NCBI RefSeq assembly: GCF_012933445.1
Contig: NZ_JABBNC010000010.1
Location: forward strand, 1-64,000
DNA: 64,000 nucleotides
From: Actinoplanes sp. TBRC 11911
GTDB taxonomy: Bacteria > Actinomycetota > Actinomycetes > Mycobacteriales > Micromonosporaceae
Direction: 5' to 3'
The notes under the pieces are model-generated. The model saw nothing but the letters and a program-made list of their open reading frames with translations, was not told where the DNA came from and ran no database searches. Positions 8,338 through 17,580 of this stretch are shown here, one piece after another. Numbering within the stretch: the stretch's first letter is position 1; every line of letters begins with the position of its first letter. The position numbers were made by a program, and so were the translations under genes.

Positions 8338-8661
8338 GGCGTTCTCCGGCGGCAGGCCGAGGGCTTTCGCTTTCTCCGCGTACGCCTGTGCGGCGCGCTG
8401 CGCCTGCGCCGACGTGCCGGCCGCGCGCGCGGTGATCACCGTGCCGAGCCGTCCCCGGGTCTGCACCAGTCCCGCCTGCTCGAGTTCGCGGTAGGCGCGG
8501 GCCACCGTGTTCGCCGCCAGATGCAGGTCGGTGGCCAGCGTGCGTACGGGAGGAAGTTTCGTCCCGGCCGCCAGCGTGCCGTCCGCGGCGAGCTCGGCGA
8601 TGCGCAGCCGCACCTGCTCGTACGGCGGCACCGCCGAGCCCGCGTCGATGGTGATGTCCAT
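8305..8661 (-). CDS. GntR-family regulator, YtrA-like short form
   Basis: A 118-residue regulator with an N-terminal winged helix containing PPYEQVRLRIAELAADG and LPPVRTLATDLHLAANTVARAYRELEQAGLV, the classical GntR DNA-binding motif. Only about 45 residues follow, so there is no large effector domain; this resembles the YtrA subfamily, which often controls neighbouring transporters. Its ATG overlaps the stop of the MFS gene, so it is the second gene of a two-gene operon and may regulate it. Confidence 0.88.
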   Translation of the reverse strand: MDITIDAGSAVPPYEQVRLRIAELAADGTLAAGTKLPPVRTLATDLHLAANTVARAYRELEQAGLVQTRGRLGTVITARAAGTSAQAQRAAQAYAEKAKALGLPPENALALVRAALGL

Positions 8662-10043
8662 CAGAGCAGTCTGGGGGGTGTGTTGCCGGCGGCGATGACG
8701 GCACGGCGGATCGGTACGAAAGCGAGCAGGACCGCACCCACCGCGAAGAAGATCACCAGGGAGACGATGCCGTAGCGGTAGCTGTCGGTGAGCTGGAAGA
8801 CCAGGCCGAACAGCAGCGGCCCCAGCCAGCTCGTGCCCTTGTCGCTGATCTCGTAGAAGCCGAAGTACTCGCCTTCGCGGCCGGTGGGGATGAGCTGCGC
8901 GAACAGGCTGCGGCTCAACGCCTGGCTGCCGCCCAGGACGATGCCGATGGCGACGCCGAGCAGCATGAACGGCAGCGGTTCGCCGTGCGGCAGCCAGTAC
9001 GCGGCGATGATCACGGCGAGCCACAGCACCAGGCTCACGATGATGGTCTTGCGGGCGCCGATGCGGGCGGCCAGCGCACCCAGCAGCAACGCCCCGCCGA
9101 ACGCGAGGAACTGCACGATCAGGATCGTGACGATCAGCGTGGACTGCTCCAGCCCGAGTTCCTCGCTGCCGTACTGCCCGGCCAGCGCGATCACGGTCTG
9201 GATGCCGTCGTTGTAGATCAGGTAGGCGAGCAGGAAGAACAAGGTCAGCGGGTACGCGCGCAGGCCCTTGAGGGTGTGGCCGAGCTGCCGGAATCCGTCG
9301 GTCAGCACGTTGCCGTGGCCGGTGCCGGACTCGGCGCCGGGGTGGTCGCGTAGCAGCGTCAGCGGGACCAGGGTGAACGCGGCCCACCACACGCCGGCGG
9401 ACACGATGCACCAGCGGGCGATGTCCAGGGTCCGCTGGTCGTTGCCGTCGATCGAGAGCACGGTGACGGCGACCAGGTTGAACGCGAGCAGAATGCCGCC
9501 GCCGAGGTAGCCGATGGCCCAGCCGCGGCTGGACACCTTGTCGCGTTCGTCGGGGCCGGCCAGCTGCGGCAGGAACGAGTTGTAGACCACGACCGACGCG
9601 CCGAACCCGACGTTGGCGATCAGGAACAGGATGCCGCCGAGCAGGTAGCGCTCGCCGGTGACGAACGCGAAAGCGATGGTCGCGGCGGCGGCGATGAACG
9701 CGGCACCGGCGAGCAGCGGTTTCTTGCGTGGGGTGCGGTCGGCGATCGCGCCCATCACCGGCAGGACGAAGACGGTGAGCAACACCGACAGCGACACCAT
9801 GTACGGGTAGAAGGAGCCCGCGGCGACGGTGATGCCGAGCGGGTGGACCCGGCCGGTGCAGTCGTCGGTGCCCAGCGGGCAGCCCGCGGCGACCTCGGTG
9901 ACGTTGGTGAGGAACGGGCCGAGGAACACGGCCAGGACGGTGGCGGAGAAGGCCGAGTTGGCCCAGTCGTAGAAGTACCAGCCGGTGCGTTCCCGCCGGC
10001 CGGTGGTGGGGGCGGGGACGTCGGTGCCGGTGGGGGCGGCCAT
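8661..10043 (-). CDS. MFS transporter, Atg22/UMF1-like
   Basis: A membrane transporter of about 460 residues with about 12 hydrophobic helices. The N-terminal WYFYDWANSAF segment is characteristic of the UMF1/Atg22-like branch of the major facilitator superfamily, whose yeast member exports amino acids from vacuoles; bacterial substrates are mostly unknown. ATG 10043 has GGAG 9 nt upstream; GTG 10049 is too close to that site. It is translationally coupled to the GntR regulator. Confidence 0.87.
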   Translation of the reverse strand: MAAPTGTDVPAPTTGRRERTGWYFYDWANSAFSATVLAVFLGPFLTNVTEVAAGCPLGTDDCTGRVHPLGITVAAGSFYPYMVSLSVLLTVFVLPVMGAIADRTPRKKPLLAGAAFIAAAATIAFAFVTGERYLLGGILFLIANVGFGASVVVYNSFLPQLAGPDERDKVSSRGWAIGYLGGGILLAFNLVAVTVLSIDGNDQRTLDIARWCIVSAGVWWAAFTLVPLTLLRDHPGAESGTGHGNVLTDGFRQLGHTLKGLRAYPLTLFFLLAYLIYNDGIQTVIALAGQYGSEELGLEQSTLIVTILIVQFLAFGGALLLGALAARIGARKTIIVSLVLWLAVIIAAYWLPHGEPLPFMLLGVAIGIVLGGSQALSRSLFAQLIPTGREGEYFGFYEISDKGTSWLGPLLFGLVFQLTDSYRYGIVSLVIFFAVGAVLLAFVPIRRAVIAAGNTPPRLL

Positions 10044-10112
10044 GGTCACGGGCTCCAGATTGTCTGTGTCGGCGCGGTCACTATGCCATCTGGAGGCGTA
10101 CGGCGGGGAGAG

Positions 10113-10658
10113 TCAGTCCTGGTTCCACCATCGGGCCAGGGCGCTGGTGGCGGGATCGTCGGAGGCGGCGAGGGTGGCCCAGGGGTCGGCGCCGGGCGGG
10201 ATCGGCTCGCCGGCGTACTCGGCGAGCTCCTCCGGGCGTACCGGATCGGTGTGGTCGTGAAGGTCGGCGGGGGTGACGACGCCGAGGCTGCCGGTGTCGA
10301 TCCAGGGGAAGCCGTCGACGGGTTCGGGCAGCTCACCCACGTCGAGCGAGGGTGGGAAGACATCGACGGGGTCGGTCCAGGCGGGGTCTTCGGCGGTGCT
10401 GTGATCGTCGGCGCCCGGCTGGTCGTCGGCGAGGTGGTCCGCGGCGCCGGCGTCGTGGTCACCCCCGTCGCCGCCCCTTTCGGACATTTCCGGAAAATCG
10501 TGGCTTAGGTGGTCGGCGGCCGGGAGTGGGTCGTCCGCCCACATGTCATGATCATCATGGTCGAATGTGGGCGTGTCGTCGTGCCCGGGCGTGTCGTCGA
10601 ACGGCAGCGGCTCATGATGCTCGTCGAAGGACCCGAAATCGTCGTGGTGCTCGCTCAT
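10113..10658 (-). CDS. Asp/His-rich acidic protein of the dynamin operon
   Basis: A 181-residue protein with an N-terminal half dominated by Asp, His, Glu and Pro (for example EHHDDFGSFDEHHE and DHDDHDMW) and a more ordinary C-terminal half ending in ALARWWNQD. I recognise no family. There is no signal peptide or membrane segment. Its start overlaps the stop of the upstream dynamin-like GTPase by 4 nt, so it is the third gene of that operon. The composition suggests a disordered, possibly metal-binding partner or scaffold. That is inference. Confidence 0.75.
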   Translation of the reverse strand: MSEHHDDFGSFDEHHEPLPFDDTPGHDDTPTFDHDDHDMWADDPLPAADHLSHDFPEMSERGGDGGDHDAGAADHLADDQPGADDHSTAEDPAWTDPVDVFPPSLDVGELPEPVDGFPWIDTGSLGVVTPADLHDHTDPVRPEELAEYAGEPIPPGADPWATLAASDDPATSALARWWNQD

Positions 10659-12451
10659 CGAAGCTCCTCCTGCTCGGGTACGGGCGTCAGGGACCGCGCC
10701 CGGCTCAGCACGGCGTCGAGGCTGCGCAGCCGGGCCCGGACCCCGTCGAGTTCCTGCTGCGCGGCGGCCCGGCGTTGCGCGCGGCCGGTGGCGTCCTGCG
10801 CGGCGGCCGCGTCGATCTCGGCGATGTGCGCGTCCAGGTCGCGCAGCCGGCGTTCGATCGCGTCGTCGACCGCGACCGACAGCGCGTACTGCAGGTCGGT
10901 GAACCGGTTCGTGATCTCGTCGGCGAGCGCCGCGCGGGCCTCGCCGAGCACGTCACGCAGCCAGACCCGGGCCTGCTGCCGGTCGGTCTGCACCCGCCGC
11001 CGCCACAACACGTACCCGCCGGCCGCCAGCCCCAGACCCAGTCCGGCGACCGGGATCAGCAGCCCGCCGACGGCGAACACCGACATGCCCAGGATCGCGC
11101 CGCGCCCGGCCATGAACGCGACCCCGCCGGCCGACAACGCGATCAGCATGTTCTCGCCCGACCCGTCGCGCGGCGGGGTGGCCGCCAGGGTGTGCCGCAG
11201 GGTGGCGTTGAGCCGGGCGAGCATGGCGGCGCGTTCGGCCGCGTCGAACACCTGCGCCAGCACGGCGTCGGCGACCTGCGCGAACGTGGACTCGAGCTCG
11301 CGGGACAACTCCACCGACATCGCCTGCAGCTCGGTGTCGAGCGCGTCCGGCAGCCCGCTGAGCGTGTCGCCGCGGCCGGTGTCGATGCGTTCGGAGAAGC
11401 TCTGCTGCACGGCGGCGACACGGGTACGCAGATGCCCGACGGTCGCGACCCGCGCCCGCTGGGTCTCGGTGCTCAGCAGCAGTGTCCACTGCCGGGACTC
11501 GGTGCGTTTACGGGCGGCGAGCGCGGCGCGTTCGGCGCGGGCCTTCGCGGTGGCGGCCGGGTCGGCCTCGGCGGCGCGGACCCGGCCGGTGGCCGCGGAC
11601 TCCAGGCGGGTCATCTCGCCGCGGGCGGCGCGCAGCACGTTGGCCAGTTGCAGCTGGTGGCCGCGGCCGGCCATCGCGACCAGGGCGTGCTGCAGGTCGG
11701 CGATCCTCGACGCGTCGGCGAGCTCGCCCTGCTCGTCGGGGCCCGCGTGCACGGCCAGCTCGGCGAGGGTGGCCGAGACCGGGTACCAGCCGGCGTCGGC
11801 GAACCGCGGCGCGTGCGCCTGCAGCAGCGCCCGGTTGTCCTCGGCGATCTGCCGCCACCCCCCGAACGCGTCGATCTTGGTGAGGGCGAACAGGACGGCG
11901 TCGACGCGTTCGCTGGCCGTGGCCAGAAACGTCAGCTCCGGCCGCGAGAGCGGCGCGGACGCGTCGGCGACGAACAACAAGGCGGTGGCCTTGTCCACGG
12001 CGTCGAGGGCGACGGCGGTGTGCGCCGGGTCGAGACCGCCGACGCCGGGGGTGTCGAGCAGGCTCACGTAGCGCAGCAGCGGCGCCGGGTAACTCACCTC
12101 GATGCGGCGGGCCTTGCGTTCACCGGTCGCCCACGCGGCGAGATCGTCGACCAGGATCGGGTCGGCCGCGCCGGGCAGCCACGCCCGCGCCGCGCTCTCA
12201 CCCGGCACGAACTGCAGGTAGGTGGCGGTGGCGACGGCCGCGTCCACCGGGGACAGGCCGGGCACCCCGAGCAACGCGTTGATCAGCGAGCTCTTACCGC
12301 GTTTGGTCTCGCCGACCACCACGATCGACGGCCTGGTCAGCTGCCGGCGGCGCAACTCGGCCAGCTCGGCCCCGGCGTCCGGGTCCTGCTTGCGCACGTA
12401 CGCCACGGTGTCGCGCACCGCCGTGTCCAGCACCACGCTCAGGTCAGTCAT
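10655..12451 (-). CDS. Dynamin-like GTPase with membrane hairpin
   Basis: A 598-residue bacterial dynamin-like protein. G-domain motifs are GETKRGKSS (about 47-55), DTPGVGG near 132 and TKID near 191. Helical stalk regions follow, then two adjacent hydrophobic segments around residues 435-485 with many Gly/Ala/Leu/Val residues, then a coiled C-terminus. The family binds and remodels membranes; Streptomyces DynA/DynB stabilise sporulation septa and mycobacterial IniA mediates membrane fission. It overlaps the second GTPase gene by 8 nt and the acidic gene by 4 nt, so the three products are probably made together. Confidence 0.88.
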   Translation of the reverse strand: MTDLSVVLDTAVRDTVAYVRKQDPDAGAELAELRRRQLTRPSIVVVGETKRGKSSLINALLGVPGLSPVDAAVATATYLQFVPGESAARAWLPGAADPILVDDLAAWATGERKARRIEVSYPAPLLRYVSLLDTPGVGGLDPAHTAVALDAVDKATALLFVADASAPLSRPELTFLATASERVDAVLFALTKIDAFGGWRQIAEDNRALLQAHAPRFADAGWYPVSATLAELAVHAGPDEQGELADASRIADLQHALVAMAGRGHQLQLANVLRAARGEMTRLESAATGRVRAAEADPAATAKARAERAALAARKRTESRQWTLLLSTETQRARVATVGHLRTRVAAVQQSFSERIDTGRGDTLSGLPDALDTELQAMSVELSRELESTFAQVADAVLAQVFDAAERAAMLARLNATLRHTLAATPPRDGSGENMLIALSAGGVAFMAGRGAILGMSVFAVGGLLIPVAGLGLGLAAGGYVLWRRRVQTDRQQARVWLRDVLGEARAALADEITNRFTDLQYALSVAVDDAIERRLRDLDAHIAEIDAAAAQDATGRAQRRAAAQQELDGVRARLRSLDAVLSRARSLTPVPEQEELR

Positions 12452-13949
12452 CGGCGCGCACCCGCTGCGCGAGAAGGTGGAAACCGCGCTGCGCGACCTG
12501 CGCGACCCGCGACTGCGCCGGTCCGGCCCCGGCGACCGCGTACACCCGCCACCGGTTCGCGGCCTCGACCGCCGCCCGGTACAGCTCGTCCGGGCCGGCC
12601 TGCGGCAGCCGCAGGATCCAGCGCGGGTCCTCGGAGGTGGCCAGCCGGGTCAGCTCCTGCTCCCAGTCGGCCGGCAACGGCACCGCGCCGGTGGCGACCC
12701 GCTGCGCGGCGTCGAGCAGCCGCAGCCGGTGGTAGGCGGGATCGCGCAGCAGCCGCTGCACGCCGTCGCGCAGCAACGCCCGGTCACGGTCGTCGCGGCT
12801 GCGCCCGGCGAGACGTTCCAGCCGCGACAACGCCCACCCCGCCTTGATCGCATCCGAGCGCCAGCGGAAGGTTTCCTCGACCGTGTGCCGCAAACGCGGG
12901 AAACCGGACGCGGCGCCGAGACGGCGTACCAGCTCGCCGGTGCTCAGCTCGGGCTCGTCGGCCAGCTGCGCCACCGCGTAGCCGATGCCGTACAGGTCGA
13001 GCAGGCCGAGCAGCCGTTGCCTGCGCTCGGCGGGGACCGGGGAAGGCCGCGTACGGAAAAGGTCTGCCGAGGCCAGCATCAGACGCAGCGCAGCAGCCGG
13101 CAACCCGGCCAACGCCGCCAGGTCGTCGCGGTCGGCGCCGGTAAGCCGGCCGGCCTGCGCGGTCTCGGCGACCAGCCCGGCCAGCGGCACCACGTCGGAC
13201 ACCGTACGGGCCAGCAGCTCGGCCTGCCGCTCGGCCAGCGACACCGCCACCGGCCACGGATCGCCGGTGCCCGCGACCAGGGTGTCGGCCTTGCCGAACA
13301 CGCCCAGCGCGTTGATCGGCGTCGACGCCAGCCGCGCCGACGCGTCCCGGAAAGCCTCCAGCGCGTGCACGTCGTCGGCCCGCACCGCCTGCGTGAACAC
13401 GTAGATCACCGCCTCGGCGGCGGCGACCTCGGACGCGGACGCGGCGTCGATGTCCGCGTCGAACGGCGCCGCCGACAACCCCGCCGCCTCCTGCGCCCGC
13501 CGGCTCACCACCGTGTCCGCGGACGCCAGACCGGGCGTGTCCACCACCGTCAGCTCCCGCAGCCGCTCATTGGTCAACGTCACATCCACGTACGCCACCC
13601 GGCCCGCCGGCACCCCCAGCCGCTGCGGAATCATGCCCTCGTCATCGAGCGGAAGGCTGCGGCGCTGCCCGTCCCGGGTCACCACATCGACCCGGTCGGC
13701 CGGCCCGTACCGGAACCGGGTCACCACCCGCGTGCACTCACCCACCGCCGTCGGCGCCACCCGACGCCCGATCAACGCGTTGACGAGTGTCGACTTTCCG
13801 GCTTTCAACCGGCCCGCGATCGCCACCCGCAACGGCTCCGACAACCGCGAAGAGATCTGTCTGACCAGGCCACCGGCCTCGGCAGACGCCTGGCCGGCGA
13901 TCTGGTCACACAGCGTCGCTACGCTGGCGCTCAGCGGACCGGTCACCAC
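12444..13949 (-). CDS. Dynamin-like GTPase, partner of the downstream GTPase
   Basis: A 501-residue GTPase leading a three-gene operon. It has GRLKAGKST (about 46-54), DTPGLAS near 137 and GKAD near 230. Unlike its partner it has no obvious transmembrane segment, matching the pattern in which bacterial dynamins come as an unequal pair with one membrane-anchored member. It starts GTGGTG at 13949/13946. It diverges from the LuxR regulator across about 170 bp, which must hold both promoters. A role in septation, sporulation or membrane repair is inferred from the family. Confidence 0.87.
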   Translation of the reverse strand: MVTGPLSASVATLCDQIAGQASAEAGGLVRQISSRLSEPLRVAIAGRLKAGKSTLVNALIGRRVAPTAVGECTRVVTRFRYGPADRVDVVTRDGQRRSLPLDDEGMIPQRLGVPAGRVAYVDVTLTNERLRELTVVDTPGLASADTVVSRRAQEAAGLSAAPFDADIDAASASEVAAAEAVIYVFTQAVRADDVHALEAFRDASARLASTPINALGVFGKADTLVAGTGDPWPVAVSLAERQAELLARTVSDVVPLAGLVAETAQAGRLTGADRDDLAALAGLPAAALRLMLASADLFRTRPSPVPAERRQRLLGLLDLYGIGYAVAQLADEPELSTGELVRRLGAASGFPRLRHTVEETFRWRSDAIKAGWALSRLERLAGRSRDDRDRALLRDGVQRLLRDPAYHRLRLLDAAQRVATGAVPLPADWEQELTRLATSEDPRWILRLPQAGPDELYRAAVEAANRWRVYAVAGAGPAQSRVAQVAQRGFHLLAQRVRADD

Positions 13950-14118
13950 GACTCGTCAGCCACGCCTGCAGTCAGTGAGAATGTGCGGACAACAACCGCT
14001 GTCACAGGACCCTCCCTCGCTCGAGCCGGGCAGGACGGGGCACCTGCCGCAGCACAGCCTACGGAGAAGCACCGCGCACGGGATCCCGTGTTCGTGCCAG
14101 CACCCAAGGAGGGAACAG

Positions 14119-16761
14119 GTGGCGGACGAGGTGGCCGAAGCGGCCGCCCAACTGCACCGGCCCGGCCTCGTGGTGCTCACCGGCCCACCCGGCAGCGGCC
14201 GCAGCACGATGCTGCACCGCATCACCGGCACCGTCACCGGCCCGGTCCACAGCGGCGGCGGGCTGGCCATGCTGCAGAACGTGCCCGCGCTCGCGTTGTC
14301 GCGCGCGGTGCGGGCCCGGCTGCCCGCCCACGACATCCACCTGCTCGCCGAGGCCGTGCGGTCCCGGGTCCGCGGCGGGCTGCTCGTGCTCGACGACCTG
14401 CAGTACGCGGACCCGGCCACCCTGGCGGCGCTGCCGCACATCGCCGCGCACTGCCGGGTCCTGGCCGCGTTGCGCACCCCGCACCGGCTGCCGGTCGCGG
14501 ACCTGCCGGCGACCTGGGTGGCGGTGCCGCCGATGCCCGCCGCGGAAGCCCTCGAACTGGCCCGCGGCACCGCGCCGCAGCTCGACCCGGAAACGCTGTC
14601 GGCGGTGGCGGCCCGGGCCGGCGGGAACCCCCTCGCGATCATCGCGCTGGCCCGGCAGGCCGCCGCGGGGCGCGCGCCGACCGGGATCGACCAGGTCGCG
14701 TACGCCATCGCGACGGCCCTCGCCGACCTGTCCCGGCCCGCTCGTACGGCGCTGGCGGCGCTCGGGCTGCTCGGGCGGCCCGCCCCCGGCGCGTTGCTCG
14801 GGGCCGGAGCGGGGGACCTGCTGACGGCGGGGCTGGTGGCGGCCGACGCGGACGGGCAGCTGGTGCCGGTGTCGACGTATCTCGCGGAGACGGCGGCGGG
14901 GCTGCTGGACGCGGCCGCCCGCGTTGATCTGCATACCCGGCTGGCGGAACTGACACCGCCGGCGGAGGCGGCCCGGCACCTGGCCGCGGCGGGAGACGCG
15001 GCGGGAGCGCACCGGCTCGCCCTGCAGGCGGCGGATCGGGCCGAAGGTGGAGAGCGAGCGGCGCTGCTGCTGTTCGCCTGCGAGCTCGACGTGCCGGTCG
15101 ATGTGCGGGTGCGGATCGCGGCGGCGGACGCGGCGCTGGCTGCTGGGCGGCCGGACGCGGCGGCCCGGGTGCTGGCCGTGAGCCGGATCGATGAGGCGCC
15201 CGGGGGCACGGTGTCCGGCCGCGACGCGGACGTGCTGCGCGGGGAAGCATTGCTGCAGGCCGGCGACCCGGCGGGCGCGCGACGCGCGGTGCGGTCGGTG
15301 CCGGACGCGGCCCCGGCCTCGGTCGCGGCGGCCCGGGATCGGGTGCTGCTGCTGGCGGAACTCGCCACCGACCCGCTCGCCGCCACCGACCTGGCCGACA
15401 AGATCAGCATGCGGTGGCCGCAACCACCACCCGGCGTCGCCGCCGCGCTCGCCGCCGTCGCGGCACACCATCGCAGTCCGGGCTGGGACAAAGCCCTGGC
15501 CGCCGCCGCGGCCGGCGGGGGAGACCCGCTGATCACCCGCTGGAGTGCGTGGCTGCTCGTCGATCACCTCATTGCCGACGCGCGCCTGGTCGAAGCCGCA
15601 AGCGTGGCGCTGGCCGCGGCCAAGGAGTGCGGTGCGGCCCTCGCATACGGGTGGCAGACGCGGTTCACCGCGGCGGCGGACTGGTCCCTGGCCCTGCACG
15701 GCACCGGCCTGCCCACCCCGGCGACCGACGAGCCCGCCCGGGCCGCCGTCGCAATGCCTGACTCCTCTCCGCTTGACGTCGTCCCGGCTGGGGACGCGCC
15801 CGACGCCGGGGAGCCGCGGTGGGACGGGGTTGAAGGAGTGCTGCGCCGGGCCGCCAACCTTGCCGACCGGGCGCTGCCCGACGAGGCGCGCGGGTACGCG
15901 ACCGCGGCCACCGCGCTGATCGAGGCGGACACCGGGCTGCTCGGCGCTGCCCGCGCGCGCCTCGACGCCGGGCCGCAGCATCCGGCCACCGCCTGGGTGG
16001 CGCGGGAGACGGCCTGGCTCGACGGGCAACCCGACCGGGCGCTGCGGGAACCCGCGGACACCGTTCGCGGGCCCGCTGCGGAGGCCGGTGGCAAGCTTCC
16101 CGCCGGCACCGGTGGCGGACTGCCGGTAGGCGCCGGCGGCCTGCCCGCGGACGCCGTCGGTGGACTGTCCGACGGCACCCGCGGGGGGCTGCTCGCCGGG
16201 CTGCACGCGATCACCGCCCGCTGGGCCGCATACGACCTGGGCACCGAAGGCGCACCGCCGATCCCGTCGGGGCTGCCCGCCGCGGCCCGGCGCACACTGA
16301 CCGCCTGGGCCACCGGCACCGGGTTCGCGGCCGCGGCCCACACCTGGCAGCCGGTCGCGCTGCGCGAGCGGATCCGCTGCCTGCTCGCCGCCGGCCTGAT
16401 CGACACCGACCCGCAGCGCGCCGTCGCCGCGCTGCTGTCCGCCGAACAACTCGCCGACACCGCCGGGCTCACCGTCCTCGCCGGACGCGCCCGACGCGGC
16501 CTGCGCCGGCACCGCGTGCACCGCGACGTTCGCAGTCCTCGATCGGGCGACCAGCTCACCCGACGGGAGACGGACGTGTTACGACTGGTCGCCGCCGGGG
16601 AACCCACCCGTCGGATAGCCGGCCAGCTCGGCATCTCCGCCGAGACAGTCGATACCCACATCCGCGCCGGCATGCGCAAGCTCGGCGCCCGGACCCGAAC
16701 GGAAGCCGCCGCCCTCGCCTTCGCCAATCCCGCAGACGACACCCCCAAGGATGGCCGGTGA
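14119..16761 (+). CDS. Large LuxR-family (LAL-type) transcriptional regulator
   Basis: About 880 residues. The N-terminal P-loop is GPPGSGRST, followed by Walker B-like LLVLDDLQ, as in LAL regulators with an ATPase domain. A long Ala-rich helical, TPR-like middle follows. The C-terminus is a LuxR helix-turn-helix: LTRRETDVLRLVAAGEPTRR continuing through GISAETVDTHI. GTG 14119 is chosen because AAGGAGGG at 14106-14113 is correctly spaced; in-frame sequence back to 13450 is antisense to the dynamin gene. An odd Gly/Leu/Pro-rich stretch with repeated GGLP-type units lies around DNA 16080-16200. It overlaps the next gene by 4 nt. The inducer is unknown. Confidence 0.85.
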   Translation: MADEVAEAAAQLHRPGLVVLTGPPGSGRSTMLHRITGTVTGPVHSGGGLAMLQNVPALALSRAVRARLPAHDIHLLAEAVRSRVRGGLLVLDDLQYADPATLAALPHIAAHCRVLAALRTPHRLPVADLPATWVAVPPMPAAEALELARGTAPQLDPETLSAVAARAGGNPLAIIALARQAAAGRAPTGIDQVAYAIATALADLSRPARTALAALGLLGRPAPGALLGAGAGDLLTAGLVAADADGQLVPVSTYLAETAAGLLDAAARVDLHTRLAELTPPAEAARHLAAAGDAAGAHRLALQAADRAEGGERAALLLFACELDVPVDVRVRIAAADAALAAGRPDAAARVLAVSRIDEAPGGTVSGRDADVLRGEALLQAGDPAGARRAVRSVPDAAPASVAAARDRVLLLAELATDPLAATDLADKISMRWPQPPPGVAAALAAVAAHHRSPGWDKALAAAAAGGGDPLITRWSAWLLVDHLIADARLVEAASVALAAAKECGAALAYGWQTRFTAAADWSLALHGTGLPTPATDEPARAAVAMPDSSPLDVVPAGDAPDAGEPRWDGVEGVLRRAANLADRALPDEARGYATAATALIEADTGLLGAARARLDAGPQHPATAWVARETAWLDGQPDRALREPADTVRGPAAEAGGKLPAGTGGGLPVGAGGLPADAVGGLSDGTRGGLLAGLHAITARWAAYDLGTEGAPPIPSGLPAAARRTLTAWATGTGFAAAAHTWQPVALRERIRCLLAAGLIDTDPQRAVAALLSAEQLADTAGLTVLAGRARRGLRRHRVHRDVRSPRSGDQLTRRETDVLRLVAAGEPTRRIAGQLGISAETVDTHIRAGMRKLGARTRTEAAALAFANPADDTPKDGR

Positions 16762-17288
16762 CCAGACAGCCCGACGCCCCTCGCTACGTCGTCGCGAACC
16801 CCGGCGACGCCGACACCGTCCTGCGCCGACTGATCCGCGACGGCTGGGTCGCCCGCGACGGGTTCGCCCTGCCCGACCCCACCTGGGACGTCACCGGCAA
16901 CCGGCTGGTGCTGCACGGCCGCATCGGCGACCGCGACGCCCTGCAACTCGCCGTGCTCGCCGCCGCCCGCGGCGCCGGCATCGTCGCGATCTGCGACGCC
17001 GAGTCCGCGCTGGGCCGCGCCCTGGTCGACGACCTAGCCCGCCTCGGCACCGTGCACCAGGGCACCACCGGCGACGGCGACACCGCCAAAATCGCCGACC
17101 TGGTGCCCGAACAACGCGCCCTGCTGGACCGCCTCGCCGCCGGCGACACCATCGCCGCGGCGGCCGCCGCCGAATTCTTATCCCTGCGCACCGCGAACCG
17201 GCGCATCGCCGAGGCCCGCGCCCTGTTCGGAGTCCGCACCACCCGCGAGGCGGTCCTGGCCTACCTGCGCCAGCGCGGCGCGAACTGA
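16758..17288 (+). CDS. Small helix-turn-helix protein coupled to the LuxR regulator
   Basis: A 176-residue protein whose GTG overlaps the stop of the LuxR gene. The C-terminal 60 residues (LVPEQRALLDRLAAGDTIAA through TREAVLAYLRQ) look like a diverged LuxR-type helix-turn-helix. The N-terminal 110 residues form an alpha/beta-like domain with no motif I recognise. Coupling suggests that it works with the large regulator, perhaps as a heteromeric partner or antagonist. The DNA encoding its last residues and stop is repeated in tandem downstream. Confidence 0.7.
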   Translation: MTRQPDAPRYVVANPGDADTVLRRLIRDGWVARDGFALPDPTWDVTGNRLVLHGRIGDRDALQLAVLAAARGAGIVAICDAESALGRALVDDLARLGTVHQGTTGDGDTAKIADLVPEQRALLDRLAAGDTIAAAAAAEFLSLRTANRRIAEARALFGVRTTREAVLAYLRQRGAN

Positions 17289-17580
17289 CCAACCGCGGCC
17301 GGCACGCCGTCCTGACTTGCTGCGCCCGAGCGGCGCGAACTGACCAACCGCCATCAGCGCGACCTGCGAGGCCGTCCTGACGTGCTGCCTCGGCGCAGCG
17401 CGAATTGACCAACCGAGCCCGCACGATCCGCGAAGCGTCCGACTCCCTGGCCAACCGGTGTCGGCACGACCTGCGAGGCCATGCTGCCTACGTCAGACGC
17501 CAGGCTGCGCGAAGACCAACCGGTGTCGGCACTACCGCAAGCCGTGCCCGGGCGCACCCTCCGCCAGATCGATCTGACCA
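17268..17580. repeat. Degenerate 55-65 bp tandem repeat including a stop codon
   Basis: The core GCGCGAACTGACCAACCG, which contains the stop codon of the preceding gene, recurs at about 17279, 17334 and 17399 (as GAATTGACC), followed by weaker copies with GACCAACCGGTGTCGGCAC near 17450 and 17514. Units also share a CGACCTGCGAGGCC segment. The array appears to have grown out of the gene's 3' end. Confidence 0.65.

Noticed and set aside
10352..14927. Two long plus-strand open frames (over 800 codons each)
   Set aside because: They run antisense to the dynamin-like GTPases, whose G motifs are unambiguous, and read as Arg/Gly/Ala-rich low-complexity protein.
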